Below are positions 11,225 to 22,662 of a stretch of DNA of 64,000 nt, one piece after another. A program made the position numbers and the translations under genes. The stretch spans positions 62,001 to 126,000 of the forward strand of contig NW_026252366.1 of the NCBI RefSeq assembly GCF_025094135.1, in the 5' to 3' direction. The DNA is from Mucor mucedo. Taxonomy: Eukaryota; Mucoromycota; Mucoromycetes; Mucorales; Mucoraceae. Every line of letters begins with the position of its first letter. The first letter of the stretch is position 1. The notes under the pieces were generated by a model. The model worked only from the letters and a program-made list of their open reading frames with translations, ran no database searches and was not told the DNA's origin.

Positions 11225-12138
11225 TCATATTTCGTTCTTACCTGCTTTTTGTAGTCTGGATCGATGGTTAATACTACTGAAATCAGGGAAACCCATTATG
11301 TTACAGAATGAGTGACTTAGTACAGGAGGCATAAGATTGCCTGATCTCAAGAACAAGTAGCTAGCGTACCATCCAAACAATGTAGTATACACAAACTGAA
11401 AGGAGGACGATAATATCGCATTCTTTAAAGCCCTCGTGGTTCGATTCATTTTATTATAATTATCCCAAGCATGATGTAAGTGAGCTGCATTTGAAATTGG
11501 TTAAAATTCTGGTCTTTTTTTTTTTTTTATATACTCCCCCCTCTTCATTTTCTTACCAATGCCAAAATAAAGTGGAGAAATAAATATCAAGTAATTCTTG
11601 GAATAACCTGCTTGATATAATACGGCAATCATACATGAGCGAAAAACAAATTCCTCAGTCAAGGGTGCTACCATGTAATTTCTCTGTCCTACCAAAGTTG
11701 TCACATTCTCTACTACATCGCGATGAAAGTCAAAGTGTTTTTGAAACGGCAACTCTCGATCGAAAAACATGATGGACAAGGGACCCAAAAAAGCATGACC
11801 GTAAGCAATAATGGACGTAGGATGTGTGCAAACAACTTGGGTCTACTCATACCTAACACAGTCAGTGTATCTTGTTTATCAACCATAGACCATACAATCA
11901 AAGCTGAAACTATGGAGGCCACAGTAACAGCCTTGAATCGAGCTCGAATCACTTTGGGATCATTACGAGATCCAGGTTGCTTAAAAAGATAGAAACCAGC
12001 TACATAGAGCAACGTAAATGCCACGCATGTTACACTTGCTAATCCAGCTGCGATGACCATGAAAAAAAAAAAAGAAGGAAAGATGAAATACAAAAACTCG
12101 AGTTTTTTGAGTCCATGTAAGGAAGATCGTTTATCCAT
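11225..12138 (-). CDS. RCE1: CAAX prenyl endopeptidase 2 (Rce1-like), apparent frameshift
   Basis: ER membrane protease that removes the -AAX tripeptide from prenylated proteins such as Ras and a-factor-type pheromones. Seen: hydrophobic segments, the catalytic APLTEEFVFRSCMI motif (paired glutamates), then GIAHLHHAWDNY created by an intron ending near 11495, supplying the family histidines, and a C-terminal LSHSFCNIMGFPDF (third conserved His/Asn motif). The start is taken at 12138, in a segment also containing MVIAAG at 12060, which is an alternative start. The frame is interrupted: ILRPLLLTVMLF and GPLSIMFFD lie in different frames, separated by a run of six T (sense strand, complement of 11787-11792). 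Seven T would restore the LF-LGPL pattern typical of the family. So this is either a base-call/assembly error or a real lesion. Confidence 0.8.
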
Positions 12139-12177
12139 TCCTAAAAAAAAAAAGTCTCCCAAGTTTGGGGGTTTTCC

Positions 12178-12198
12178 ACACACACACACACACACACA
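12178..12198. repeat. (CA)n microsatellite in divergent promoter
   Basis: About ten CA units between the divergent RCE1 and MDM10 start codons, followed by a T run. The whole space between the two ATGs is under 90 bp. Confidence 0.8.
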
Positions 12199-12225
12199 CC
12201 CTTTTTTTTTCCTTACACTTAAACT

Positions 12226-13464
12226 ATGTATGACTTTATGGAATATTGCTTGAAGCGGTTTTACCGCTCTTCAGGCTGGAACGAAGAAAACCAGTACTCG
12301 AACCTATGCTCGTGGTCAAGAGCTTTACTTGATTTTCACACACCAAGAGGTTTATCCTTGGTCATGTCGAAACTTCCAACACCTCAATTTAAACCTTCTT
12401 ATACTCTAAACGCTTTACCGACACTCAATGGCAGTATAGGATATCTCTATACCTCAAAACCTCTTGAAATTGGAACAAGTGCAACCGTTGATTTTCAAGA
12501 CATGATTGATCGATTTCGAATTATTGTTAAGCAACCTTCCAGCAATGTAAAAGATTACCAAGGTAAAAAAAAAAAAAAAATGCTTTCCACAAGGAAATAT
12601 TGTTTTTTTGTGTTGTCATCGTTAACCCATTAGGTTTAGTAACTCCCGACTATTTGCTTTATGGTCGCATGTTCTTCCCAGGAGCTAGGTTAGAAGCCAT
12701 GTACGTACGTCGTATCAGCGAACACCTTCAATATCTCGTCACTGCTGTCAATAGCCCTCGTACCCTTGTTTCACCTCAAGTGGCTATGCAGTTACAGTAT
12801 GACGTGGGGAAATGGTGTTCTGAATGCTCATACACATCCGACGACGGACTTTTGGGTCTTCGAGCATTATACAATATTGGTCAGCCTTCAGCTACAGGGC
12901 AATGGTCCTTGGGCACAGAGATATATTACGGTGTTCTTGATAAAAGTGGTGGATGTAAGTGGGCAGTTTTTTGTAAGAATATAGGTTGTCGTCCTCGTTG
13001 TGTTCTAAAAAAAAAAATGAGTAGTGTCTACTGGTTTTCGTTATCGCACATTACCTAATTCCAATGCACCACCGATCAGTTTCACCTATACATTGAACCC
13101 TATTGTGGGACACATGTCTACGAGTTATGTGGCTAAATTATCAGACGAATTAGTCATGTGTTCCAGATACGATTTTAGCATCTATTCTTATGAAAGTGAT
13201 TTAGCCTTTGGATTCGAATACCGCACCAAAAACAAGACACCGACCATCGAGACAGAAGTGGATGAGGGTATGATTACATTGACAGCAGATCGTACCGAGA
13301 AATTAGAGGGTTTAATTAAAGCACGTTGGGGGTTCACCAAAGGTCTTGCTTTGATGTGGGAAGGAAGATTTAAGAACACCTTATTTAGTTTAGGATTGAC
13401 TGCTGATTTAAGAAGCACAAGTCCAATTCGTACAATAGGATTAGAAGTACAATATTTCTCTTGA
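12226..13464 (+). CDS. MDM10: Mdm10, ERMES/SAM outer-membrane beta-barrel
   Basis: Mitochondrial distribution and morphology protein 10, a beta-barrel of the ERMES ER-mitochondria tether that also assists the SAM complex. The N-terminus MYDFMEYCLKRFYRSSGW followed by ALLDFHTPRGLSL matches the family signature. Exon 1 ends at GACTACCAAG-type donor gtaaaa (about 12561). Exon 2 begins at GLVTPDYLLYGRMFFPGARL (about 12634) and runs to KSGG (about 12954). Exon 3 begins about 13027 with VSTGFRYRTLPNSNAPPISF and ends at 13464. Late strands such as SYESDLAFGFEYRTK and RWGFTKGLALMWEGRFKNTL are typical of the barrel, and the terminal VQYFS ends in an aromatic as in mitochondrial beta-signals. About 360 residues; no lesions. 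Confidence 0.9.
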
Positions 13465-13577
13465 TTTTTGTGTAGTCAGAACCTCTTCCCTTTTTGTGTA
13501 CAATATATAATTCTTTCTCTCTTTTTTTTTTTCTCTTTTTTTATTTGATAAATATACTATTTATAACAAAAAACATT

Positions 13578-15503
13578 TTAATGACCATGACCATCATCCT
13601 CAGGGTTTCCTCTTTGCTCAGGTGCAACCTTGATGAAATCATCGATTCTTAAAATAGCAATAGCAGCTTCAGTAGCACTCTTCAGTGACTTGATCTTGGA
13701 CATGGTGGGTTCCAAAATACCAGCCTTGAGGTTATCACGAACTGTACCATCGATCAATTCAAGACCGTACCACTTGAGGGCACGCTTACGATCATCTGCA
13801 TCAGCATTAAGAGCAGTGTTGTGATAAGCACGAAGCTTAGCGACTAATTCTGTAGAATCCTTAGCGGCGTTCACAGCAAGGGTCTTGGGGATAACAAGCA
13901 AAGCATTAGCGAATTCAGCAATGGCGAGTTGCTCACGAGAACCTAAGCTTGTAGCGAAATTTTCAAGGTATATGCTCAAAGCAGATTCAACGGCACCACC
14001 ACCGGGTACAACACTGTTACTTTCCAAAGTTCTCTTTACAACCGAAAGAGAATCGTGAAGGGATCTCTCCATTTCATCCAACATGTAATCGTTAGCACCA
14101 CGCAAGATGATGGAAGCTGAGTTTTGGATCTTGGTACCCTTTACTAAAATACATTCATCATCGGAGATACGTTCTTGAACAACTTCCTCAGCTTGACCAA
14201 GAGAGCTGGCTTCAAAGGTTTCTTCGCCTTCCAAGTTAGCTAAAGAAGAAACAAGAGTAGCACCTGTAGCCTTGGCAATACGCTTCAAATCCTCCTTCTT
14301 ACAACGACGGACGGCCATAGCACCCGCTTCAACGAAAAGCTTGAGACATAAATCATCAATACCCTTTGTGGTTAAAATCACGTTGGCGCCGGTATCTAAA
14401 ATCTTTTGGATACGTTCGGTTGTGATTTCAATTTCTCTCTTACGGATATCTTCCAACTTATCAGGATCATCCACGACAATATTAACACCTAAATGCATAC
14501 GCGCCTTTTGAAGGTTCATGTCAAGACAGGCAATTTTGGCGTTCTTGACTTGCTTCTTCATGGCTTGAGATGCAACAGTACAGTTGAGAGCATAACCACG
14601 AACAAATTGTGATTCAAGACCAGATTTACCATGGGCCTTGAGAATATTGACAGCCTTGACGGGGTACTTGGTTTCACCACGCATGTTGGTGGACTTGACG
14701 GCCAAAATAGACTCAACAGCAAGATTAGCAAAGAACTTGGAATCACTTTATAACACATTAGTCCTCTTTTTTATTTTATTTTTCTTCTTCTCGTTCTCCC
14801 CATCCATCCCCTTTTTCTCCAAAAAAAAACAACTTACGATCCGATAATCTTTGAACTCATGGAGGTCTTGGCGGCATTGATGAGACATTCCTTACCAAGA
14901 GTATCGACTTTAGTGGCCATTTCGTTGGCAATGAAACGACAAGCTTCCTTGGAAGCCAATCTGTAACCTGTAATGATGGTGGTAGGATGAATCTTGTTTT
15001 TGACGAGTTCGTTGGCACGTTTTAAAAGTTCAGCAGCGATAATGACGACAGAGGTAGTACCGTCACCAACTTCACGATCTTGTTGTTGAGCAAGTTCAAC
15101 TAAAACTTTACCGGCGGGATGTTCGACCTCGAGCAAACCAAGAATGGTAGCACCATCGTTGGTGATGGTCACATCCTAGATGAGAAGAAGAAAAAAAAAA
15201 AAAGGATGATGATGAGAAAAAAATGTTGGAAGAGTTTCTTGTTGGAAGGGGGAAATACTTACACCAATTTCATCAACCAACATCTTGTCTAAGCCGACGG
15301 GGCCTAAAGAACTTTTAACAATATTTGCAATAGAGGCGGCGGCGAGGACTAGTAGAAAGAGGTAAGTTGATCTGTCATGAATGACGCGTCGTGACAAGCA
15401 TGCCCACAAAAAAAAAAAACTTACCATTGCTTGCGCGAACATCCTGTCCGGTAGTACGTTCACCTCCTAAAAAGAGGGAAGGGTTTTGGTTACTTTGATA
15501 CAT
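13578..15503 (-). CDS. TCP1: chaperonin CCT/TRiC subunit alpha
   Basis: Cytosolic chaperonin ring subunit that folds actin, tubulin and other clients. The start at 15503 gives MYQSNQNPSLFLGGERTTGQ, matching the N-terminus of yeast Tcp1 and preferred over upstream options. Exon 1 is 15425-15503. Exon 2 starts VLAAASIANIVKSSLGPVGL. Exon 3 carries DVTITNDGATILGLLEVEHP and the ATP-binding GDGTTSVVI. The large last exon begins DSKFFANLAVESILAVK and contains CLKLFVEAGAMAVRR, NLEGEETFEASSLGQAEEV, SVVPGGGAVESALS and LRIDDFIKVAP, ending with an acidic/His tail. All joins are in frame. Length (about 555 aa) is normal. The ATPase Asp of GDGTTSV is present, so it should be functional. Confidence 0.96.
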
Positions 15504-16511
15504 TTTTCCCTAATAAAAGATGATGATGAAAAAGAACAACAGAATTCAACTCCACCCCCTCTCCTTTGAACGAGATCTTTATTTTTTTTTTTCAAAAAAA
15601 AAAATCCTTCCCAAGTCCGTCCGGTTTTGGGAACCTCGAGCGGTGTAATTTGGTGGCTTTTCATTTTTTTACCCTCCAAAAGACCTAGCAAGTTCTGTGC
15701 TTTTCCATTAAAAAACTAGGCTTCAAAGTCCGGGGGAAATGCTTCATTGACAAATAAGGCACATAATTTGTTGGTGTTTGAAGTTCCACAAATATTCTTT
15801 TATCTCTACCAGTACAAAAAAAAAAAAATTATGCGTTGTCATGGTTTCCGTCATTCAGATGCTACAATGTCATTTAACGCAATATGCAAAGTGTCTAGGA
15901 AAAAAAAAAAGACAAAATTTAACAAAGCGATAGCTAGCGTACGTGGTATGGTTATATTACCACAGTGTGGAAATATAGCAAAGAAAGAAAGAAAAAAAAA
16001 ATATTACCCCGTATTTTTTTTTTTTTTTTGACAATCATCAACACAGTAGCTTTATTAGTTTAATTACTCACTACATCAAGTATATTTTAATAAACATAAC
16101 ATGACAAAAAATGAGGCAAAACAGAAAGCACGCGACCACCTTTAAAATGGTGTATCTAAAGCTAAATTGTTAGTTATTTTATAAAACCGACCTGGCGCGC
16201 GTACGGGTGTAACTTTCTCAAAATTAAAGTAATCCCAACATCTTTATATTTAACCATATTTTATTTTATTGCTCCCCTTGTTTTTGATAATTATCTAAAC
16301 AAATACACAATGTTTATTGTCTAAATGACCTGGCGATAGGTAATCGCACTTTATTTTTATTTCACAATACTTCAATTATCAACCTTGGCCGTTTTTTTTT
16401 TTTTGGGGGGAAACTCGTTTTATATATAGCTGTATAGGAATGCAAGTTTTCTTTTTTTATTATTATAATTAAAAAATGGTATCATTGAGTGTGTATGTTG
16501 TAGTGTTTTTT
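15504..16511. other. intergenic
   Basis: Upstream region of TCP1 and 3' flank of the PKA gene. A- and T-tracts and a TTTAATTA-rich stretch; no gene recognised. Confidence 0.5.
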
Positions 16512-18095
16512 TTAAAAGTCAGGGAAATGATCACAGTAAGCTTTGGATGTGTGCATTAAATTATAGGGTAATGGCATTTCTTCATAATAAGCAAAACATC
16601 CGGTATCACCTTCGTATTTGACATTGGGAACATAAGGAGGTGTAACATCACGCGCTAATACTCTATCAAAGTCGAGTGATTTAAACCATGCATGCTGTTT
16701 AATGTCATTCGCACCCTCTTTTAAGTTTCCAAATCTTTCGCTGGGTTTGACTTGGAGCAAGTTTTGTATCAGATCTTTGGCTTCCTCACTGAAATGGTCA
16801 GGCCAAGTAATGTCACATTCGAGAATCTTTTGGTATTGATCCACAGGATTCTTTGCAGAAAATGGTGCATGACTATAAGAAAGAAAAAAAAAGTGTCAAT
16901 ATAAATCAATATATATATATATTTATAAATAATACTACTTTACCCTGCTAGTAATTCAAAAATTAATACACCAAGTCCCCACCAGTCCACAGCTTTTGTG
17001 TATCCTTTGGAACGAATGATTTCCGGAGCCAAATAATCTGGTGTACCACACACAGTCCAAGTGACATCCTCTACTTGTTTTGCAAATCCAAAATCCGTGA
17101 TCTTGACATGTCCACGCTGATCCAGTAAGATATTTTCCGGTTTTAAATCTCGGTAAGCGACATTGATACTATGCAAATATTCAATGGCTAATGTGACTTC
17201 AGCAGCATAAAACTTGGCATCCTTCTCGGCCAATTTTTTGTTTTTGATCAATCGAAAGAGTTCTCCTCCAGGCACATAATCCATGACGAAAAAAACGTGT
17301 GTCTCGCTTTGAAAGGTTCCCCAAAATTTGACGAGGAATGGATGAGATACGACACTGAGAACTTCCCGCTCGTTGTGAACATGCTCTACTTGTCGCCTTG
17401 ATATTAAATCCTTCTTGTTGATGGCTTTGATGGCGTAGTATTTTCCGTTGGCTTTACTTTTGGCAACATGCACTCGGGCAAATGAACCTGTACCAACAGT
17501 TTGCTTGATATCAAAGTCCTCTAAAGATAACATGTGGGTTTTTGGAAACTTTTTTGATTTGGTCAGCATATACTGATCTGGTAATGATGACGGTGGTAAT
17601 ACATCATCCTTTTTAGGAGTTTTGTGGAGATCCAAAGTTTCGGTAGGCTCTACAAGTGTGTCTATGGTTGGGTGAATTTGCGGTGAAGAAACAGGTGTGT
17701 TTCTTTTAGATGCAAATGCTAAGGGAGAGAGTGGTAATGGTGGTGAATGAGAACCGAAAAAGTTGACTGGAAGTTCGTGTGTATATATGGGTTTTGGCTT
17801 GACTTGCTTTGACTGCGGTATTGACTCCTCTGATGAATCAACTTTTTTTGACAGGACTGTATTTTCTGTAGGGGTAGATGGTGTAGATACAACTATAAGG
17901 AGTGTTAATCATTGCATGAAATATGAATTCATTTGTTTTGTTTGTTTATTTACCTTTTGTGGTTGGAAAGAGATCGATTGAATTTCTCGGTGTTGGCAGA
18001 CTTGTTGTCTTGTGAATGACTGCTGAATTGATCTGTGTTGCATTTTTAGAGTTGTTTGAACTGATTTCGGGTTCACGAAGATTTGTATCAGCCAT
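16512..18095 (-). CDS. cAMP-dependent protein kinase catalytic subunit
   Basis: AGC kinase of the PKA catalytic family. Start at 18095 (MADTNLREPEISSNNSKN). Exon 1 ends at TTK|gtaaat (about 17953). Exon 2 carries a disordered Ser/Thr/Pro-rich extension of about 120 residues, then the kinase: glycine loop GTGSFARVHV, VAIK-type lysine in KYYAIKAINKKD, HRD-equivalent YRDLKPENILL, DFG in KITDFGFAKQ, activation loop VTWTVCGTPDYLAPE with the phospho-acceptor threonine, and DWWGLGVLIF. Exon 3 (about 16512-16872) completes the lobe and C-tail, ending CDHFPDF, which fits the PKA C-terminal FxxF motif. Fungal PKA subunits commonly carry such N-terminal extensions. Acts downstream of cAMP in growth, morphology and stress. 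Which paralogue it is cannot be decided here. Confidence 0.93.
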
Positions 18096-19097
18096 TTTCT
18101 GTCAAATTATTATGTGTATTAAAAATATAATAAAAAAAGAAAAGAAAAAAGATAATTTTTTGCGAATATTTATATTGCACAAGTTTCAGTTCCCGTTTTT
18201 TTTTTTTTTTGTTTTTTTTTGACAAATAAGGTTTTCTCAAAAAAAAATACGGGTATGACAACAAAAAAAAATTACAGAATTTTGCTTATTTCTTTGTTCA
18301 AAGAAACACAAATCATCACCCGAAATCAGTCTCGAGTACTTTTTTCTGTCTGCTTTATTTTACTGATAAAGAAATAACCTTATCGCTTGATCAAAAAGTC
18401 CAAAATAGTCTTTTATCTCAAATCTAAAGTTCATTTAAAAATAACGTGCCACTATATTACGCTGGATGCGGAATTCCTCTTTCTCTCTCTCTGACTTTTG
18501 AATTGTTTTTTTTTAGACCTGTAATTTTTGTTGTTTATACTTTTTTTTATTATTATTAATTTAGCAGCACTGTCAAAACATCCAAGGTGTCAGCCGATTT
18601 TATTAATACTCCTCCTTCAGGGTGCATGTAACCTTCAGGGCATATGGCTAGGAAATGGAACTAAAAAAAAAAAAAAAAAAAATTGTGCACCAATTAGTAG
18701 CAACATAAAATACGTTTCTTTTTTTTTTTTCAGGTTCCTGGTTATGGGTGATTAGGTAAATCGTATATTGTCAATTTCAAAAATATTAGGTGACTGATTT
18801 CTTATACTCAGTTTGGGTATAAACATTTAATTAACGTGATCGTATCATAATATCACAATATTTTGGTGGGATGCTGCAATGACATTTTTTTACATTTAAT
18901 ATGTGTAACAAATATAAATTCATTTGTAAAAGTAGCTGAGATAGAGACAATTCAGTTACAGTTTGCAGAGGCGATTATGTCTGCGGCAATAGTTTTTTTT
19001 TTTTATTAGAAGCCCAAATTTTATAACAACATTATGGGGCATGAAAGCCTATCTTAACCTTATCATTCTGCTTATCAAAGAGACAAAAAAGTTTTTA

Positions 19098-19135
<38 letters not shown>

Positions 19136-20559
19136 GGACGTGCAATTGGCAAGGGACATTTCGTTACTCTAAACTTTGAACTATTATAATAATATAATCA
19201 TCTTTGTAATGATTTCTACTTGATATCATAAGCAGAAAATAGGTACATGGTAATAATCACTTGTAACACAACATGACCCTTAATATTTTCGAAAAAGAAA
19301 AAAGAAGGCTTGTAACTATACAAAACAAAAGTCAATCTCACCTCCCAAAAAGCAAGTCCATGTTGATTTATTCGGGATTTTGTCTGCAACAAAAGCAGTT
19401 AGTCGGTCAAACTATGTTTTGATGTTTGATTGGTAAAAAAAAAAAAAAAATTAAGGGATTTTTTTGATAACACGGAAAGGATAATATACACCCGGGGCGC
19501 TGGAACTAAGCCAATTAGGGTATCTTAGAGACAAACGTTATCACCAAAAAAGAAAAAATCGCCGTCATTGCTAAATACCTTTACGGTACCCGTGGATTTA
19601 AATAATAATAGTATAAATAAAAACCCCATGAGCAGATGAGGTAAAGCAATGATATAATTCAGGGAACTACAATGCAGCTTTAAGTGGTGATGATTTGGTG
19701 TAATAATGCAATGTGGCTTTGATTACTTTGTATCTTGTGAATTACAATTCATGTTTACTCGTTTAATACCTCCTACAAGGCTTAAAAATAAAGGGGGCGG
19801 GGGAAGAGGACTTGAAGATTCAATCTTTTTCTGTAGTTCATCTCATGGCTTTTTTACAAAAATGCGTGCTTGTAGTTCTTTATTAACAAAAATAGCTCGC
19901 AATTTTTTTAAAAAAAACAGAATCATTAAATAATTATGAGTTATATCGATCTAGCATCATTAAATGAAGTCTTTAGATAATTAGTAAAAGGTGTGACCCA
20001 ATACAAACAATGCTTTATTACTGAGTAATTTATATCTTATATTTTAATTTTATAATGACTTCAAAGAGACACTGATATTATATTTGATATTAAGGGTTGC
20101 GGTAGTTACTCAATTATGCCGGAGAAAGATAACCTGCAACTGGGGAAATTTCTTGGAAAGTAAAGATAAACTTATGCGTGTCTCAAAAGCCTTGGTTTTT
20201 ATGACCACACGATAGTTTTTTTTTTCTTTTGGGTAAAATGAGTTTTACTAATATCAATACATGGATTTATATATTCACACTGGCTAAATTTTGATCAAAA
20301 GTGCTGTATGTGTGCAGATACAACCTATTATGTTATCTCATTCTGATGCTAATCAGCTCTTGTTTTAATAATTTATATCATTTAAATCAAGCGGGAATCT
20401 CTCTTATCTGAGATTAAGCCGATGACAATAAGTGCGGTTTAGAATAGTGTATGAATAAACATTAATTTTTTTATTTTATTTTTTCAAAAAAAGCTACTTT
20501 CTTCTCCTCGTCACCCCCACCCTCCCATAATTTTACAATTAATAAACTATTTTTACAAG
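18096..20559. other. 2.5 kb gene-less region
   Basis: No supported gene. Contains the PKA upstream region on its left, T-tracts, an A19 run (about 18663-18681), a (TA)n tract (about 19102-19132) and scattered AT-rich sequence. A 75-codon frame near 19706 has no features and is not called. Confidence 0.5.
19102..19132. repeat. (TA)n microsatellite
   Basis: About 15 uninterrupted TA dinucleotides in intergenic DNA, followed by AGGGGGACG. Confidence 0.9.
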
Positions 20560-22236
20560 TTAATCACAAAAGCCGTTTATAGGCAAACATGAAATATATC
20601 TACAGTATGGACACACCTAATCAAAAATTAATTATCGTATTTACTTTTTTTTTTTTCTTAATAACAATTCGAAACTTACTTGGTCTAGTTTACTGGTAGA
20701 AAAGTGATGGATCAATAATCCAATCATTAGGCCAAATATACAGCCACAAAGTAGTTTCAGAATGTATACCAGTACAATTTTAAAATTCGTGCACTTGGCT
20801 GGTTTAGGCCACCATTTGACAGGTGTTAGGAAGAAACCCAGTATGACTCCAGACACCAACCCTCCAATATGTGAAAACGTGTCGACTCTTTTAAGATAAA
20901 AAAAAATAAATGAGTTCACAATGGAATTTGATATCAGATTATTCCTATTTTTGGTTTTTACCCCGGTATTAATCCTATAAAGAAGCAGAGTCCTGTAATC
21001 ACAATTAATTTGAATAAATTGGAAATAGGCTTTTCTAGTGTCTTCCAGTTCATCATAAGATCTGTATACAAGAATCCTGCAAGACCCAATAATGAACTAC
21101 TGCAACCCAAAAATGCTGTGTAAAGAAACAATGACATAAGTTTTCTTGTTGTTGCAATAAAAATGAGAATATATATATTGTTCTCTTTAAATGCTAAGCT
21201 TACGTGAAGTGGGTGGTGCAAAATTGGCACCTAAAGCATGTCCAAACATTCCAGACCCAATGAAGAGCACTATCATATCAAAAAAAAAAAAAAAAAATTG
21301 GTCAGCATTGCGATATGCTCCCACGTGTTGTGATCCATACATACATGTGAACCGTAATGAATTGATTGTTCTTTCAACTTTGACACCCAGCATAATTAAA
21401 ACAACCATGTTGATGCATAAATGAACTAGACCTGTATGAATAAATAATGGCGTAAAAAACCGATAGGTTTGATCTGGTATGCGGTACTGATAAAACGACG
21501 ACATGCCACATATTGTGGATAAGGAGCAAGTGAGGTTGAATAAACGATGATCTGTCATATTGACTACGGGGTCTAACAGAATTAATGGTTGATCATTGAA
21601 GGGAGATAGTTGAGTTCGATTTGAGGCAGCGGCAGCGGTAGGTGTAAGGTTACTTTGAGAGATGGTGTGCAAACAAATGTATCTTTGATCGGGCGGCATG
21701 GATTCTACCTTTCTCATACAGGGAGGAAACCTTGCACCCGATTGTATTAGGATTTCCATGGATGGGCCTAGCATATAATTAAAGGGTTCCAATTCGAAAA
21801 ACTCCCCTGAACTTTGTTTACTAAGTAACATTTCGCCCGAGAATATAATGACTGTAAACGCAACGACTAAATATGTGAATAAAGGCCAATGATCTCCTTT
21901 AATAAATGGGCCTATATTAGCTGTTGTATAAAACCAGTTTACCAGTCGTTGTCTTTTCGTAGGTAGGACTACTGGGTCAATTAATTGGTTTTCTTCCTGG
22001 CTACTACAGCTTGATTTGAGCATTTCAATGGTAGAGTCTGTGCCTCCTACCATCTGTTTATTTTCGTCAAAGGGCATCATAAAGGCTGATGAAGTATATT
22101 CATCTTGTAAATTGTAAGGTCGTTTTCCAAACTGAACGTGACTTAGCTTTCGACCATGTCGGCTGGGTGAATTTATTGAGGATGGTGTATTTGACAAGGT
22201 AGTATGGTTTGTACTTGTTGGGTGAACAGGATACAT
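20560..22236 (-). CDS. rhomboid-family intramembrane serine protease
   Basis: Multi-pass protease. N-terminal cytosolic region of about 115 residues (Ser/Thr-rich), first membrane span around LFTYLVVAFTVIIFSGEMLL, then a long loop with several asparagines in NxS/T context. The rhomboid core includes YRFFTPLFIHTGLVHLCINM (HxxxxHxxxN motif), GSGMFGHALGANFAPPTS, and after an intron PFLGCSSSLLGLAGFLYTDL, where GCS is the GxS catalytic-serine motif. Later VDTFSHIGGLVSGVILGFFL supplies the catalytic histidine (SHxxGxxxG). A last exon, missed if one stops at the intron after KLDQ, encodes VCPYCRYISCLPINGFCD, a Cys-rich tail typical of fungal rhomboids. Serine and histidine are both present, so an active protease is inferred. 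Substrates are unknown. Confidence 0.9.
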
Positions 22237-22662
22237 CTATATTATATATATAAAAAAAAACCGATTTTTATTTTAATAGAATATATATATAAAAAAGAAG
22301 GAAATAGGGAAAGGTGAACAAGAATAAAAAAAATTTAAATAAACTTTTTTGGCATATCATTTATGACAATTTAATAAAGGGAAATTCACCCTGAACTTAT
22401 TGTACATTCGCTTTTATTAATTCTCATATTTGTAGTAATGATGAATTTCAATAAACGCTGCAGGCAAAAAATAAATCGAAGCAAAGAAAAAAAAAAAAAA
22501 AAAAACCTTACATGTAAATGCTATTTTATATATAAGAATTCAGCTATAACAGTTGGGATATAAAAAAAAAAAAAAAATAGGAAAAAAAAAAAGAAGGGTG
22601 AAATATATATATAAAGAAAAAAAGGGGAGAAATAAAGGGTGCAACATCCTTTTGGTTTCTTT
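22237..22662. other. intergenic, A-rich
   Basis: Upstream of the rhomboid gene and downstream of the carotenoid-oxygenase-like gene, both on the minus strand. Several A-tracts of 12-18 nt; no gene. Confidence 0.5.

Noticed and set aside
12058..12120. Intron near the RCE1 N-terminus (gtattt to cgcag)
   Set aside because: Splicing there would shift the frame away from the conserved hydrophobic segment.
15600..15730. Upstream first exon for TCP1 giving a longer N-terminus (LLGLLEG...)
   Set aside because: It fits frame through a roughly 200-nt intron but lacks an ATG. The contiguous start at 15503 gives MYQSNQNPSLFLGGER, which matches yeast Tcp1.
19706..19933. 75-aa plus-strand frame
   Set aside because: Ends in a lysine/asparagine homopolymer translation and shows no domain or splice context.
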